A stretch of 64,000 nucleotides of DNA from Nocardia sp. CY41 (GCF_009829325.1 NZ_VUOS01000023.1:62001-126000), one strand, 5' to 3'. Shown: positions 25,707-35,154, counted from the stretch's first letter. Program-made: numbers and translations. Notes: generated by a model not told the origin, from the letters alone.

Positions 25707-25720
25707 TTACTCCAAGGTAA
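25707..25720 (-). promoter_or_regulatory. TTAC-N6-GTAA operator and promoter of the TetR gene
   Basis: TTACTCCAAGGTAA, an imperfect palindrome with the same TTAC-N6-GTAA core as the fadE5 and fadA2/fabG4 sites. On the minus strand its end overlaps TAATAT (25703-25708), a likely -10, so a bound repressor would block the promoter. Confidence 0.65.
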
Positions 25721-25774
25721 GTTCCGGCGGTCCGATTTGCTCACCAGTCGCCCGACTCGGCCGTGCGGCGCGCC

Positions 25775-26935
25775 TCAGCAGCGCGGCAACGCACCCTTGT
25801 AAGCCGCCACCCGCAACACCGACGCATCGACTTGCGCCATCGGCAGTCGTCCACTCGACACCGCCTGCTCCAGCCGGTCGAGCACCTGCGGCACCGCGTC
25901 GGTGGTGATCCACAGGGCATTGTCCGCGCCGGCGACCAGTGCGGCTTCGACGGCGTCCGCGATCGACATCCGGCTGGTGATCGCCGCCATGCCGCCGAGA
26001 TCGTCGGTGAAGATCACCCCGGAGAACGGCGCGGCGCCGTATCCGGTGCCGTCGCGCAGCAACCGCATCGCCTCCGGGCTGATGCTGGCCGGAACGTCCG
26101 GGGTGGTCAGTCCGGGCACGTCCAAGTGCCCCACCATCACGCCCGCGCCCGAGCCGATCAGGTTGCGGAACGGCACCAGATCCACGTTCTGCATCTGATC
26201 CAGCGGCGGGGTGCGCACCGCTCCGGTGTGCGAGTCGCCCGAACCGGATCCGTGCCCGGGGAAGTGCTTCATCACCGTGCCGACGCCGATCTCGCGCATG
26301 GCGCGGATGTAGGCGTCCGCATAGCGGGTGACCACCTCCGGATCGTCGGAGAAGGAGCGGTCGCCGATGACCGAGTCGTCCGGCTGGGAGCTGACGTCCA
26401 CGTCGGGGGCGAAGTCCATCGTCACGCCGAGATCCTTCAGCGCGCGGCCCCTGGTCAGCGTCGCGCTGTAGAACTGCTCGGGGGTCATGGTCTGCGCCGT
26501 CTCCCGCGCCGATGGCGCCGCGCCGATCAGGTCGCGCACCCGCGAGACGCGGCCGCCCTCCTCATCGATGGTCACCATCAGTGGCACCTTGGCCGCCTGC
26601 TTGACCTGCGTGATCTGCCCCGAGGCGAGCAGCGCCTGGTCGGTCCATCCGCCCACGAAGATGCCGCCGATCTGCTCGTTGCGCACGACGTTCGTCGCGT
26701 CGTCGGCGCCGGTGACGCCGACCGTCAGCAACTGCGCGAGCTTCTCCCGGGTGGTGAACTGCCCGAGGTACCCCGCGTTGCAGTCCGGCGGCGCCGCGCT
26801 GGTCGCGGGGATCACGGCGGTGGTCGCTTCCCGCGTGGTGGTGCTCGACGCCGCCGATTCGGTGGAGCCGCCGTTCGAGCAGGCGGTCGCGACGGCGGCG
26901 AGAACGGCGAGGACGAGCAGGGGCGTCTTCCGCAT
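25775..26935 (-). CDS. lpqI: GH3 beta-N-acetylhexosaminidase lipoprotein (LpqI-like)
   Basis: A 386-aa glycoside hydrolase family 3 lipoprotein. The signal peptide MRKTPLLVLAVLAAVATAC gives a lipobox ending ATAC. The enzyme domain shows IDEEGGRVSRVRD near residue 125, the family motif KHFPGHGSGSGDSH near residue 225 (the histidine dyad of NagZ-type enzymes) and the nucleophile Asp in FTDDLGGMA near residue 310. It probably removes N-acetylglucosamine from peptidoglycan fragments outside the membrane during wall recycling. ATG at 26935 follows TACGGT by 8 nt. It sits where Rv0237 (lpqI) sits in M. tuberculosis. Confidence 0.9.
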   Translation of the reverse strand: MRKTPLLVLAVLAAVATACSNGGSTESAASSTTTREATTAVIPATSAAPPDCNAGYLGQFTTREKLAQLLTVGVTGADDATNVVRNEQIGGIFVGGWTDQALLASGQITQVKQAAKVPLMVTIDEEGGRVSRVRDLIGAAPSARETAQTMTPEQFYSATLTRGRALKDLGVTMDFAPDVDVSSQPDDSVIGDRSFSDDPEVVTRYADAYIRAMREIGVGTVMKHFPGHGSGSGDSHTGAVRTPPLDQMQNVDLVPFRNLIGSGAGVMVGHLDVPGLTTPDVPASISPEAMRLLRDGTGYGAAPFSGVIFTDDLGGMAAITSRMSIADAVEAALVAGADNALWITTDAVPQVLDRLEQAVSSGRLPMAQVDASVLRVAAYKGALPRC

Positions 26936-27423
26936 AGAGGTCAACCGTACTCGTCGCGACGTGCGCGACCGCACTCGCTACGTCGCTACCGAGCAGGCAA
27001 CTCACGCGCCGATATCGAATCGTTGCCCCGCGCGTGCCGTACCGGGACCCGGGAGCAACGACCAGAAATCGGGCGCTGACGATTTATGACAGAAGGCGGT
27101 CCACCACCTGCCGTTGTGCGGCCGCGGCCGGTTTGCCCCGGATCGCAGGGCGCGGACATAGCACTGATCGACATGCGACAACCGGTCACGCGGGTGCCGG
27201 CGGCCCTCGCCGGCGGTCGTACCAGGCTGAGGAGTTGCCGCAGGCCGGGCCGCGCGGGGCGGGCCGTTCCAGGAAGCACGTCCGGCGGGCAGTGGTGTGC
27301 GAGCCGATTGCGGAGCCGTCTACGGGGGGGATGCATGACACACAAATCATGTTGCGACGGAACCGATCCGGGTCTGGGTGCGTTCCCACCGTTGCACCGT
27401 CCCCTACACGGCAGGATAGCCAC
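26936..27423. other. Intergenic region, no gene seen
   Basis: About 490 bases between divergent genes. Only short frames without recognisable content occur. The right edge carries the CAGGAT -10 of the next gene (27412-27417). Confidence 0.5.
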
Positions 27424-28011
27424 ATGGACCAGGAGACATCACGGCAAGGCGCCGACCTGCTGGCGGCCGACATCGAGTCGGCTCTCGGTTTCGAGGTACT
27501 CATCGACGAAACGATCCCCGGGCATCTTCGCCGGTTGGCCGATCCACCGGGATGGCGGATCGAATTCACCGTCCCGACCTTGAGCGTCATGGTTGGCACC
27601 ACCCCCGTCGAGCGCACTCCCAACGGTGTGGCGTGCAGGCTGGCCCGGGAAGTCCACGACGACGTCCTGTCCCGCAGTGGAAAGATCTGGCCCGCCGACC
27701 CCAAAGGCGGGGACCAGCCTTTGCTCCCCACTCCCGACGGGTGGCACGGGAAGGGCGGCGTCATCCCGTACGGGCAGGTCAAGACGGCGAAGGAGCCTGA
27801 TGCCGGCCTCGACGGTGTGGTCCGGTGGTGGCTGCCCGACACCTACGACGGACTCATCGCCAGCCGCTCCGGCGACGTGTGGTTCTCCCTCTGGCAATAC
27901 CAGGGCGACGAACAACTCATCACGCCGGGCATGCCGGTGACATGGGTCATCGGCGAAGGTCGGCACGGAAAGTACTGCAAGGCAAGCGAAGTCCGGCCGG
28001 TCGAGCCGTAG
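27424..28011 (+). CDS. Protein with a cold-shock-like C-terminal domain
   Basis: A 195-aa protein. Its last 65 residues follow the cold-shock domain layout: GVVRWWLPDTYDGLI, GDVWFSLWQY, TPGMPVTWVIGEG and a final KASEVRPVEP. The first 110 residues (LLAADIESALGFEVLIDET, GWRIEFTVPTLSVMVG and a charged mid part) match nothing recognised. The RNP aromatic residues are only partly kept (W-W, W-F), so nucleic acid binding is possible but unproven. The ATG lies 6 nt after CAGGAT, pointing to a leaderless message. It stands alone between the lpqI-like gene and the Usp gene. Confidence 0.65.
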   Translation: MDQETSRQGADLLAADIESALGFEVLIDETIPGHLRRLADPPGWRIEFTVPTLSVMVGTTPVERTPNGVACRLAREVHDDVLSRSGKIWPADPKGGDQPLLPTPDGWHGKGGVIPYGQVKTAKEPDAGLDGVVRWWLPDTYDGLIASRSGDVWFSLWQYQGDEQLITPGMPVTWVIGEGRHGKYCKASEVRPVEP

Positions 28012-28222
28012 CCCGGACGGCTCGCCTATCCGGCCCGGCACTCCGGAAGCCGTCAGGCAGGGTGATGTACCGGCGTGTTCGGTCGGTATGCCGCGACGGC
28101 GGGGGAGGGCGGGACGGCCGCGCTGACGTTTGCGCAGGTCATACCGAGGAAAACGGCGGCTCGCCCGGGTCTGCGCGGGGTAATCTCGAGGTATCGCCGT
28201 GCGTCCTTCTCAGGAGGTCATC

Positions 28223-28711
28223 GTGCCCTGCGATCTGATGCTCATCGCCTACGACGGCTCCGAGAACGCCAAGCGCGCCATCACCTACGCCGGTCGGTTC
28301 CTCAGCGCCGACCGCGCCGTCGTGCTGACCGCCTGGGAGCCCATGGTGCGGCAAGCCGCTCGCCTGTCCGGGCTGTCGGGTGTCATGCAACCGGAATGGG
28401 TGCCGGACGACGAGATCGAGGACATCGCCTACGTCGACGCGCGCGCCACCAATGCCGAGGGCGTGCGGCTGGCCGAACTGGCGGGCCTGAACGCCGAGGC
28501 GCGCACCGCCGAATGCACCACCACCATCTGGAACGCCATCGTCGACTGCGCCGACGAACTGGACGTCGACATCATCGTGGCGGGCACCCGTGGCGCGACC
28601 GGCATCCGCGCGCTGCTGCACAGCAGCGTCGCCGACGCCGTCCTCAAGCACTGCCACCGTCCCGTCCTGCTCGTCCCGCCCGGCAAGGAATCCTCGAATC
28701 GCGCACCGTGA
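28223..28711 (+). CDS. Universal stress protein (UspA family)
   Basis: A 162-aa single-domain Usp protein. It starts MLIAYDGSENAKRAI after a short leader and ends in the nucleotide-binding stretch VAGTRGATGIRALLHSSVADAVLKH and RPVLLVPP. Usp proteins bind ATP or act as stress and dormancy signals in the cytoplasm. GTG at 28223 was chosen for the GGAGG at 5 nt; an upstream GTG at 28199 would add eight residues. Confidence 0.9.
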   Translation: MPCDLMLIAYDGSENAKRAITYAGRFLSADRAVVLTAWEPMVRQAARLSGLSGVMQPEWVPDDEIEDIAYVDARATNAEGVRLAELAGLNAEARTAECTTTIWNAIVDCADELDVDIIVAGTRGATGIRALLHSSVADAVLKHCHRPVLLVPPGKESSNRAP

Positions 28712-28764
28712 GATGTAAATCGCTCCATCGCCTCGGGGCGTCGCACCGGGGCTAGGTTGGGGTC

Positions 28765-29859
28765 ATGGATGGGTTCCTGCTAGCTCGGGCCGACGGGGTT
28801 GTTCGGGGTCATGGGAGCCGAGCCTGCTTCGATGACGCGCGCTCGGCGCAGGCAGCGTTGCGTGAGGGCCGCGCGCCGCTGGTGGTCGGGGCGCTGCCCT
28901 TCGACCCCCGCGAGCCCGCCGCGCTCAGCGTGCCGGAGCGCGCGATGCACACCGCGGGTCCATGGCGGCCCGCCGCACTGCCCGACCTGCCCGCGGTGCG
29001 GATGGTGACCGAGATCCCGAGCCCCGCCGAGCACGTGGCGCGGGTGACGAAACTGGTCGAGCAGTTGAACGATCCCGCGCAACCGCTGCGCAAGGTGGTC
29101 GCGGCGCGAGCGGTGCTGGCCGAGGCGCAGGCCGCGCTCGACCCGGAAGTCGTCGCGGGGCACCTGCTGACCAGGCATCCGCACGCGAACGTCTTCGCGG
29201 TCGACCTCACTCCGGCCGGGCGCCCCGGCGCGACGCTGGTGGGCGCGACGCCCGAAGTGCTGATCGCCCGGCAGGGCGACCTGGTGACGCTGCGCCCGCT
29301 GGCGGGCACCGCGCCGCGGCGGGCCGACCCGGAAGCCGATGCCGCGCAGGCCCGGGAGTTGCTGGGCAGCGCCAAGAATCGCGAGGAACACGCGTTCGTC
29401 ATCGACTGGATCCGGGAGCGGCTAGGACCGGTCTGCGCCGAGCTGTCGATCCCGCAGAGCCCGGAACTGGTCAGCACGCACGAGGTGTGGCACCTGGCGA
29501 CGCCGATCACCGGACGCCTGCGCGACACCGCGATCACCGCGCTCGACCTGGCGCTGCTGCTGCACCCCACGCCCGCGGTCTGCGGCACACCCACCGAACT
29601 GGCCCTGGACACCATCACGCGGATCGAGGACGACCGCGGGTTCTATGGGGGCGCCGTCGGCTGGTGCGACGCGGAGGGCGACGGCGCCTGGGTGGTCGCC
29701 ATCCGGTGCGCGGAGCTCTCGGCCGACGGCCGGACGGCGCGCGCATACGCGGGCGGCGGCATCGTCGCGGCCTCCGACCCGCAGGCGGAACTCGACGAGA
29801 CCACCGCGAAACTGCGCACCCTGCTCGGCGCGCTGCATTGCGCTCTGCCCACCCCCTGA
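28765..29859 (+). CDS. Isochorismate synthase
   Basis: A 364-aa chorismate-binding enzyme of the MenF/EntC/DhbC group, which turns chorismate into isochorismate. Seen are GATLVGATPEVLI and LRPLAGTAPRR near residue 180, HEVWHLATPITGRL near residue 236, LLHPTPAVCGTPTELALD near residue 265 and GFYGGAVGWCD plus AYAGGGIVAASDP near the end. The product could feed menaquinone or salicylate-capped siderophores such as nocobactin; no other siderophore or men gene is nearby. ATG at 28765 lies 6 nt after TAGGTT, suggesting leaderless expression. Confidence 0.88.
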   Translation: MDGFLLARADGVVRGHGSRACFDDARSAQAALREGRAPLVVGALPFDPREPAALSVPERAMHTAGPWRPAALPDLPAVRMVTEIPSPAEHVARVTKLVEQLNDPAQPLRKVVAARAVLAEAQAALDPEVVAGHLLTRHPHANVFAVDLTPAGRPGATLVGATPEVLIARQGDLVTLRPLAGTAPRRADPEADAAQARELLGSAKNREEHAFVIDWIRERLGPVCAELSIPQSPELVSTHEVWHLATPITGRLRDTAITALDLALLLHPTPAVCGTPTELALDTITRIEDDRGFYGGAVGWCDAEGDGAWVVAIRCAELSADGRTARAYAGGGIVAASDPQAELDETTAKLRTLLGALHCALPTP

Positions 29860-30006
29860 CGCGTCCGGTTCCGTCCGTTTCCGGGTCGTCGCCGCGTGCC
29901 TCAGCGGCGATCCGGAGGAGAATCCGCGGCCTGAACGCATACAAATACCGGACGTCCTGCTAGGTTGGCCGGGAACGTGCCTGCATCGACGTATTGGAGT
30001 GCCGCG

Positions 30007-30177
30007 ATGAAGTTTGCTGTCCCGGGTGTTGCGAGTGCTGTCGCGGGCGCCGCGCTGGGCGTGCTCAGCGTCTTCCTCATCACCCTCGCGATCCAGCAGA
30101 ACTCGCGCCCCGAGATCGATCGCAGCGGCGACAAGGACTCCTCGCTGCTGAACAACGTTGAGTACGGCAGCCGCTGA
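30007..30177 (+). CDS. DUF2613 small membrane protein (Rv0236A-like)
   Basis: A 56-aa protein: MKFAVPGVASAVAG, a single hydrophobic segment (about residues 10-28) and a short polar tail ending NNVEYGSR. DUF2613 proteins precede aftD in mycobacteria (Rv0236A) and are annotated as small secreted or membrane proteins of unknown function. GGAG lies 8 nt before the ATG. Its 3' end overlaps the aftD reading frame by 20 nt, so the two are co-transcribed and probably coupled; an accessory role in arabinan synthesis is an inference. Confidence 0.85.
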   Translation: MKFAVPGVASAVAGAALGVLSVFLITLAIQQNSRPEIDRSGDKDSSLLNNVEYGSR

Positions 30178-33100
30178 CCCGCTGACCTCCGCTTCACCCG
30201 CCGACTCGCTCGGATCGTCCGCGGCGCCGGGGCAGCACAGCACCGCGCCGCTGGGCAGACGTTGGTTCGCCGCGACCGTCGTCGTGGCGTTCCTGCTCAC
30301 CTTCGTGCAGGCGCCCGGCCTCACGGTCGCCGACACCAAATACGACCTGGCGCAGAATCCGCTCGGCTTCCTCGAACGCGCGAGCCATCTGTGGAGCAGC
30401 CAGGCGCCGATGGGCCAGGTGCAGAACCAGGCCTACGGCTATTTCTTCCCGCACGGCGCGTTCTTCTCACTCGGCCATCTGCTGGGCGTGCCCGCCTGGA
30501 TGACGCAACGGATCTGGTGGGCACTGCTGCTGCTCGCCGGATTCTGGGGAATCGTCCGCCTGTGCGAGGCGCTGGGCATCGGCACGCGGGGGTCGCGCGT
30601 CGTCGCCGCGCTCGCGTTCGCCCTGTCGCCGCGGGTCTTGACCACCGTCGGGTCGATCTCCTCGGAGACGCTGCCGATGATGCTGGCGCCGTGGGTGCTG
30701 CTCGCGCCCGCCGCGCTCGGGGTCGCCGGGCACGCCCGGCGGCGGGGCGGAGCCGCCTCGCCCGCCGGTAGTGCGCTGGCACTGGCTCTGATGGGCTCGG
30801 TCAACGCGGTCGCGACGGTGGCCGCCTTCCTGCCCGCGCTGCTGTGGTGGGGCTCCTATCGGCCGAACCGCAATTGGTGGCGCTTCACCGCGGCCTGGAT
30901 TCCGCTGCTGGTGCTGGCCACGTTCTGGTGGGCGGTGCCGCTGCTGCTGCTCGGCAAGGTGAGTCCGCCGTTCCTGGACTACATCGAGTCGTCGGGGGTG
31001 ACCACGCAGTGGGCCTCGCTCGGCGAGGTGCTGCGCGGCACCGACAGCTGGACGCCGTTCGTCTCGCCGGAACGCATCGCGGGCGCGGTGCTGGTGACCC
31101 AGCCCGCCGCGGTGCTCGCGACCGGGCTGGTGGCGGCGGCGGGCATGGCGGGCCTGGCCCTGCGGTCCATGCCGTACCGGGGCAGGCTCGTGCTGATCCT
31201 GTGCGTCGGGCTGGTCGGCATCTGCGCCGGATTCGTCGGTGAGCTGGGCGGACCGTTCGCGGAGTCGGTGCGCGTCTTCCTGGACTCCGGCGGCGCCCCG
31301 CTGCGCAACGTGCACAAGCTGGAGCCGCTGATCCGCATCCCGCTCGTGCTGGGGCTGGCGCAGCTGCTCGCCCGGGTTCCGCTGCCCGCCTCCGTGCCGT
31401 GGAAGGTCTGGCGCGGCGCGTTCGCGCACCCGGAGCGCGACCGAGCGGTCGCCGTCGCGGCGCTGATCCTGACCGCGCTGGCCCTGTCCACCTCGCTGGC
31501 CTGGACCGGCAAGCTCGCGCCGCGCGGCGCCTACGACCGGGTGCCCGAGTACTGGCAGCAGACCGCGGAGTGGCTGAAGGACAATGCCGCCGATACGCGC
31601 GCCCTGGTGGTGCCGGGCGCGCCCTTCGGCAGCCAGGTCTGGGGGCTCACTCGTGACGAACCGCTGCAAGCGTTGGCCGCGACGCCGTGGGCGATCCGTG
31701 ACGCGGTGCCGCTGAATCCGCCCGGCACCATTCGCGCGATGGACTCGGTGCAGCGGCTCATCGCCGACGGGAGACCGTCGGCGGGGCTGGCCGCGACGCT
31801 GAACGCGCAGGGCATCGGCGTCGTCGTCCTACGCAACGACCTCGATCCGGAGACCTCGCGCTCGACCCGGCCGATGCTGGCCCACCAGGCGCTCGACGGA
31901 TCGCCCGGCCTGCGCAAGGTGGCCGAGTTCGGCAACCCGATCGAATCGGTGGTGATCGCCGACGACCTGGTCGCCGACGGTGACCTGCGGCCGCCGTATC
32001 GGGCGGTGGAGATCTACCGGGTGGACGCGCCGGGGCGGGGAACGCCCGCCGAGGTGCGCGCAGGCACCGGCGCGCCGAAGGCGTTCCCCGGCGCGTACAC
32101 CGTCCCGCTCGGCGAAGTCCCGGTGGTGCAGGGCGGACCCGAGGTGCTGGAGCGGATGCGCCGCGATTCCGGCCCGGCCCGCGCGCCCGCGCTGCTCGCC
32201 GCCGACGCGACCAGGGCCGGGCTGCCGCTCGGTCCGGTGACCGTCACGGACACGCCGATGGATCGCGAGGCCGATTTCGGCCGGGTGGACAACCACAACT
32301 CGGCTTTGCGTGCCCCTGACGACGCTCGCCGCACCTTCAACCTGGTGCCCGACTATCCGGTGCCCGGCGCCGAGCTGGTGCGCGGCGAATGGTCGGGCGC
32401 CACGATGACCGCGTCGAGTTCGGCCGCGGACGCCACCCAGCTCGGCGGCTCCGCGCCGGGCAGTTCGACAGCGGCCGTCGTGGACGGTGATCCGGCCACC
32501 GCGTGGATCAGCAACGGCACCGAGCACGCCCTCGGGCAGTGGCTGCGGCTCGATCTCGACCGCCCGATCGGAGCCGGGCAGCTGAACCTGACCACGAGTT
32601 CGGCCGCCATCGGCGACCCGGTCAAATGGATCGAGGTGCGCACCGCGAACGGCACCGTCTCGGTCCGGGTCTCCGAACCCGGTGCGCCGGTGTCGGTCTC
32701 GCTTCCCGCCGGCCGCACGGAATGGTTGACCATCACCGCCATTCGCACCGAGAACGGCTCCGGCGGGGGGCAATTCGGTATCAGCGAACTCGCGCTGGAC
32801 GACTATTCGATACGTAACGCGCCGGTCCGGGTCGACATCCGCCACCGCACCGTGGTGCCGTCCGCTCCGACGGCCGCACAGGTGCGCGGCTGGGATCTCG
32901 GTCAGGAATTCCCCGGCCGCAGTGCCTGTTTCGACGCGCCCGACCGGGTGCGTTGCAGCAAAGGCCTCGCCTTGGCGCCGGAGGAACCCGGAACGTACCA
33001 GCGCACGCTGACCGTCCCGGAACCGATGTCGGTAGTCCCCGAACTGACCGTCCGCACCAGACAGGGCCCGGCCCTGGAGGCGCTGCTCACCGACCACGCC

Positions 33101-34519
33101 CGGCCGGTGGCGCGCGGCAAGGCCGACGTCGGCGATTTGCGGGGGGCCGCTTTCGCCGCGACCGACGGCGATCCCCGCACGAGCTGGACCGCGCCGGAGG
33201 ATTCGGTCCGCGAACCGACCGGCGGAAGGCCGACACTCACCCTCGAGCTGCCCGAACCCACCCTGGTGACCGGCCTCGAGCTGACCCCCTCCCTCGGCGG
33301 CCTGCCCGCGGCGCCCACCTCGGTGACGGTGAACCTGGGTGGCGGTCCGCAGGTGCGGGAGCTGGACGACGACGGACCGGGCACACCCACACGGATCTCT
33401 CTGTATCCCACCGTGACCGACCGCATCGAACTCAGCATGCGGACGTGGCGGCCGGTGCTGGACAAGACCGCGCTCGGCTTCGTGCAGACCCAGCCGCCCG
33501 GCCTGGCGGAGGTGACGGTGCTGGGGCCGGACTATCCCGCGGCGGCTCCGCTGGACCGCGAGCTCACCGTCCCCTGCGAGCTGGGGCCGACGATCGACGC
33601 GGGCGGGCGAACCCTGCGCACCACGGTGACCGCCACCGTCGGCGAATTGCGCTCCGGCGCACCCGTTCCCGCCCGGGTCTGCGCCGACGACGCGCCCGGC
33701 GCGCCGGGCGAGCTCGCGTTGCCGCAGGGCCGGGCCGACGTGGCGGTCGGGCCGACCGATCTGTTCTTCGTCGATCGGTTGGGCTTGCCGCGGAGTGGGA
33801 CGGAAGCCGATGCCGCACCGGGTGCGGACTCGGGGACCCGGCTGCTCGTGCTGCCGTTGAGCACCAACGTCGGGTGGCGCGCGACCAGCGCGGACGGGCG
33901 GGTTCTCGACCCCGTGGTGGTCGACGGCTGGCAGCAAGGCTGGCTGCTGCCCGCCGATGCCACCGGCCCGGTGACGATCGCCTTCCCGGTCGACCGGTGG
34001 TACCGCCTCGCCATCTTCGGCGGCCTGCTGCTGCTCCTGCCGCTCATGGTCCTGGCCATCCCCCGTCGCACGCGGCCGGCCGCCGCCCGGGCCGAGACGG
34101 ACGGAGCCGAGCCGGCGGGATCCACCGACCGGCCTGATGCGAGCGCGGCAGTGCCCGGCACTTGGGGCAGGCGCTGGATGGGCGCGGTAGGACTCACCGG
34201 GGCGGCCACCTTGATCGCTGGTCCGGTGGGCGCCGCCGGCACGGTCATGGCGTTGGCCGCAACCCGATTCACGCCGTATGTCACCGCCCGTGTGCTCGTC
34301 GTCGTGGCGGGGGTGGGCACGACCCTCTCCGCCGCCGCCCTGTCCAAAGGCCCTTGGCGCTCGCCCGACGGTTATATGGGTGGATCCGTGCTGGTGCAGT
34401 TGCCCGCTCTGCTCGCGATCATCGCGGTGGGCATCGCGGCGCTGCCCTGGTCGAAACGCGCCGATCGGCCCCGAGTGAGCCGGTCCGACGACTTCGAATC
34501 CGGGACGCACGAGCACTGA
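30158..34519 (+). CDS. aftD: Alpha-(1->3)-arabinofuranosyltransferase AftD
   Basis: A 1453-aa GT-C glycosyltransferase that adds alpha-1,3-arabinofuranose branches to arabinogalactan and lipoarabinomannan from decaprenyl-phosphoarabinose. A first membrane helix near residue 40 leads to LTVADTKYDLAQNP, the acidic active-site loop, and further helices spread over the first 500 residues. A large extracytoplasmic part with beta-sandwich carbohydrate-binding-like modules (for example GDPATAWISNGTEHALGQWL and GDPRTSWTAPED) follows, then C-terminal membrane helices. The frame starts at a TTG overlapping DUF2613; the next conserved block aligned with mycobacterial AftD starts around APLGRRW, so the first 30 residues are uncertain. 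Confidence 0.93.
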   Translation: MSTAAADPLTSASPADSLGSSAAPGQHSTAPLGRRWFAATVVVAFLLTFVQAPGLTVADTKYDLAQNPLGFLERASHLWSSQAPMGQVQNQAYGYFFPHGAFFSLGHLLGVPAWMTQRIWWALLLLAGFWGIVRLCEALGIGTRGSRVVAALAFALSPRVLTTVGSISSETLPMMLAPWVLLAPAALGVAGHARRRGGAASPAGSALALALMGSVNAVATVAAFLPALLWWGSYRPNRNWWRFTAAWIPLLVLATFWWAVPLLLLGKVSPPFLDYIESSGVTTQWASLGEVLRGTDSWTPFVSPERIAGAVLVTQPAAVLATGLVAAAGMAGLALRSMPYRGRLVLILCVGLVGICAGFVGELGGPFAESVRVFLDSGGAPLRNVHKLEPLIRIPLVLGLAQLLARVPLPASVPWKVWRGAFAHPERDRAVAVAALILTALALSTSLAWTGKLAPRGAYDRVPEYWQQTAEWLKDNAADTRALVVPGAPFGSQVWGLTRDEPLQALAATPWAIRDAVPLNPPGTIRAMDSVQRLIADGRPSAGLAATLNAQGIGVVVLRNDLDPETSRSTRPMLAHQALDGSPGLRKVAEFGNPIESVVIADDLVADGDLRPPYRAVEIYRVDAPGRGTPAEVRAGTGAPKAFPGAYTVPLGEVPVVQGGPEVLERMRRDSGPARAPALLAADATRAGLPLGPVTVTDTPMDREADFGRVDNHNSALRAPDDARRTFNLVPDYPVPGAELVRGEWSGATMTASSSAADATQLGGSAPGSSTAAVVDGDPATAWISNGTEHALGQWLRLDLDRPIGAGQLNLTTSSAAIGDPVKWIEVRTANGTVSVRVSEPGAPVSVSLPAGRTEWLTITAIRTENGSGGGQFGISELALDDYSIRNAPVRVDIRHRTVVPSAPTAAQVRGWDLGQEFPGRSACFDAPDRVRCSKGLALAPEEPGTYQRTLTVPEPMSVVPELTVRTRQGPALEALLTDHARPVARGKADVGDLRGAAFAATDGDPRTSWTAPEDSVREPTGGRPTLTLELPEPTLVTGLELTPSLGGLPAAPTSVTVNLGGGPQVRELDDDGPGTPTRISLYPTVTDRIELSMRTWRPVLDKTALGFVQTQPPGLAEVTVLGPDYPAAAPLDRELTVPCELGPTIDAGGRTLRTTVTATVGELRSGAPVPARVCADDAPGAPGELALPQGRADVAVGPTDLFFVDRLGLPRSGTEADAAPGADSGTRLLVLPLSTNVGWRATSADGRVLDPVVVDGWQQGWLLPADATGPVTIAFPVDRWYRLAIFGGLLLLLPLMVLAIPRRTRPAAARAETDGAEPAGSTDRPDASAAVPGTWGRRWMGAVGLTGAATLIAGPVGAAGTVMALAATRFTPYVTARVLVVVAGVGTTLSAAALSKGPWRSPDGYMGGSVLVQLPALLAIIAVGIAALPWSKRADRPRVSRSDDFESGTHEH

Positions 34520-34637
34520 CCGCCCGCGCCGCACACCGGCCCGGCAGCCCCGGCCCACGTGATGCGCAGCGTCGGCGCCCGATCGGACGCGCATTCGCCG
34601 TGCACCGCAAGAGCACTCGTTGCTAACGTGACCCCGC

Positions 34638-35138
34638 GTGAACACCTGTGCCGAATGCGGTTTCGTCTACGACTTGGCTTCGGCGGCCGAGGTGCCGTCG
34701 CTGGCGCGGGAGCACGCAGTGGAATACGCCGACCTGCTCGGCGCCGACAGCGCCAAGTTGCGCGAGCGCGGCAAGCCCGATGTGTGGTCGCCGCTGGAGT
34801 ACGCCTGCCATGTGCGGGACGTGCTGCTGGCGCAACGCGAGCGGGTGCTGGCCGCGCGCCGCTCGGACAACCCGCTCGCCACGGCGATGGGCCGGGACGA
34901 GCGCGTCGAGCACGACGGGTACGCCGAGCAGAACCCCGCGGACGTCGCACGTCAGATCCGCGATGCCGCCTTGTTGTTCGCCAACGTGCTCGAGCGCCTC
35001 GGCGACGACGACTGGGAGCGGACCCTCGGCTTCCCCTACCCCGAACCCGCGGATCGTTCCCTGCGCTGGCTCGCGGTGCACACCCTGCACGAGCTGCGCC
35101 ACCACCTGCTGGACATCCACCGGCAGCTCGACGGCTGA
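34638..35138 (+). CDS. DinB-like superfamily protein
   Basis: A 166-aa protein with the DinB four-helix-bundle pattern, including the spaced histidines in EYACHVRDVLLAQRERV near residue 60 and LAVHTLHELRHHLLDIHRQL near residue 150 that bind a metal in this superfamily. An unusual N-terminal CAECGFVYDL motif (C-x2-C) could add a metal site. DinB-like enzymes include thiol-dependent transferases using mycothiol. GTG at 34638 lies 8 nt after TAACGT, suggesting leaderless transcription. Confidence 0.82.
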   Translation: MNTCAECGFVYDLASAAEVPSLAREHAVEYADLLGADSAKLRERGKPDVWSPLEYACHVRDVLLAQRERVLAARRSDNPLATAMGRDERVEHDGYAEQNPADVARQIRDAALLFANVLERLGDDDWERTLGFPYPEPADRSLRWLAVHTLHELRHHLLDIHRQLDG

Positions 35139-35154
35139 GCTCGCGGCTCGCCGA

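Noticed and set aside
26986..27842. Small minus-strand frames around the cold-shock-like gene
   Set aside because: No start signals or recognisable content; the plus-strand gene has a -10 box and a domain pattern.
31829..34645. 938-residue frame antisense to aftD
   Set aside because: aftD matches the family end to end; this frame is a mirror product of GC-rich third positions.
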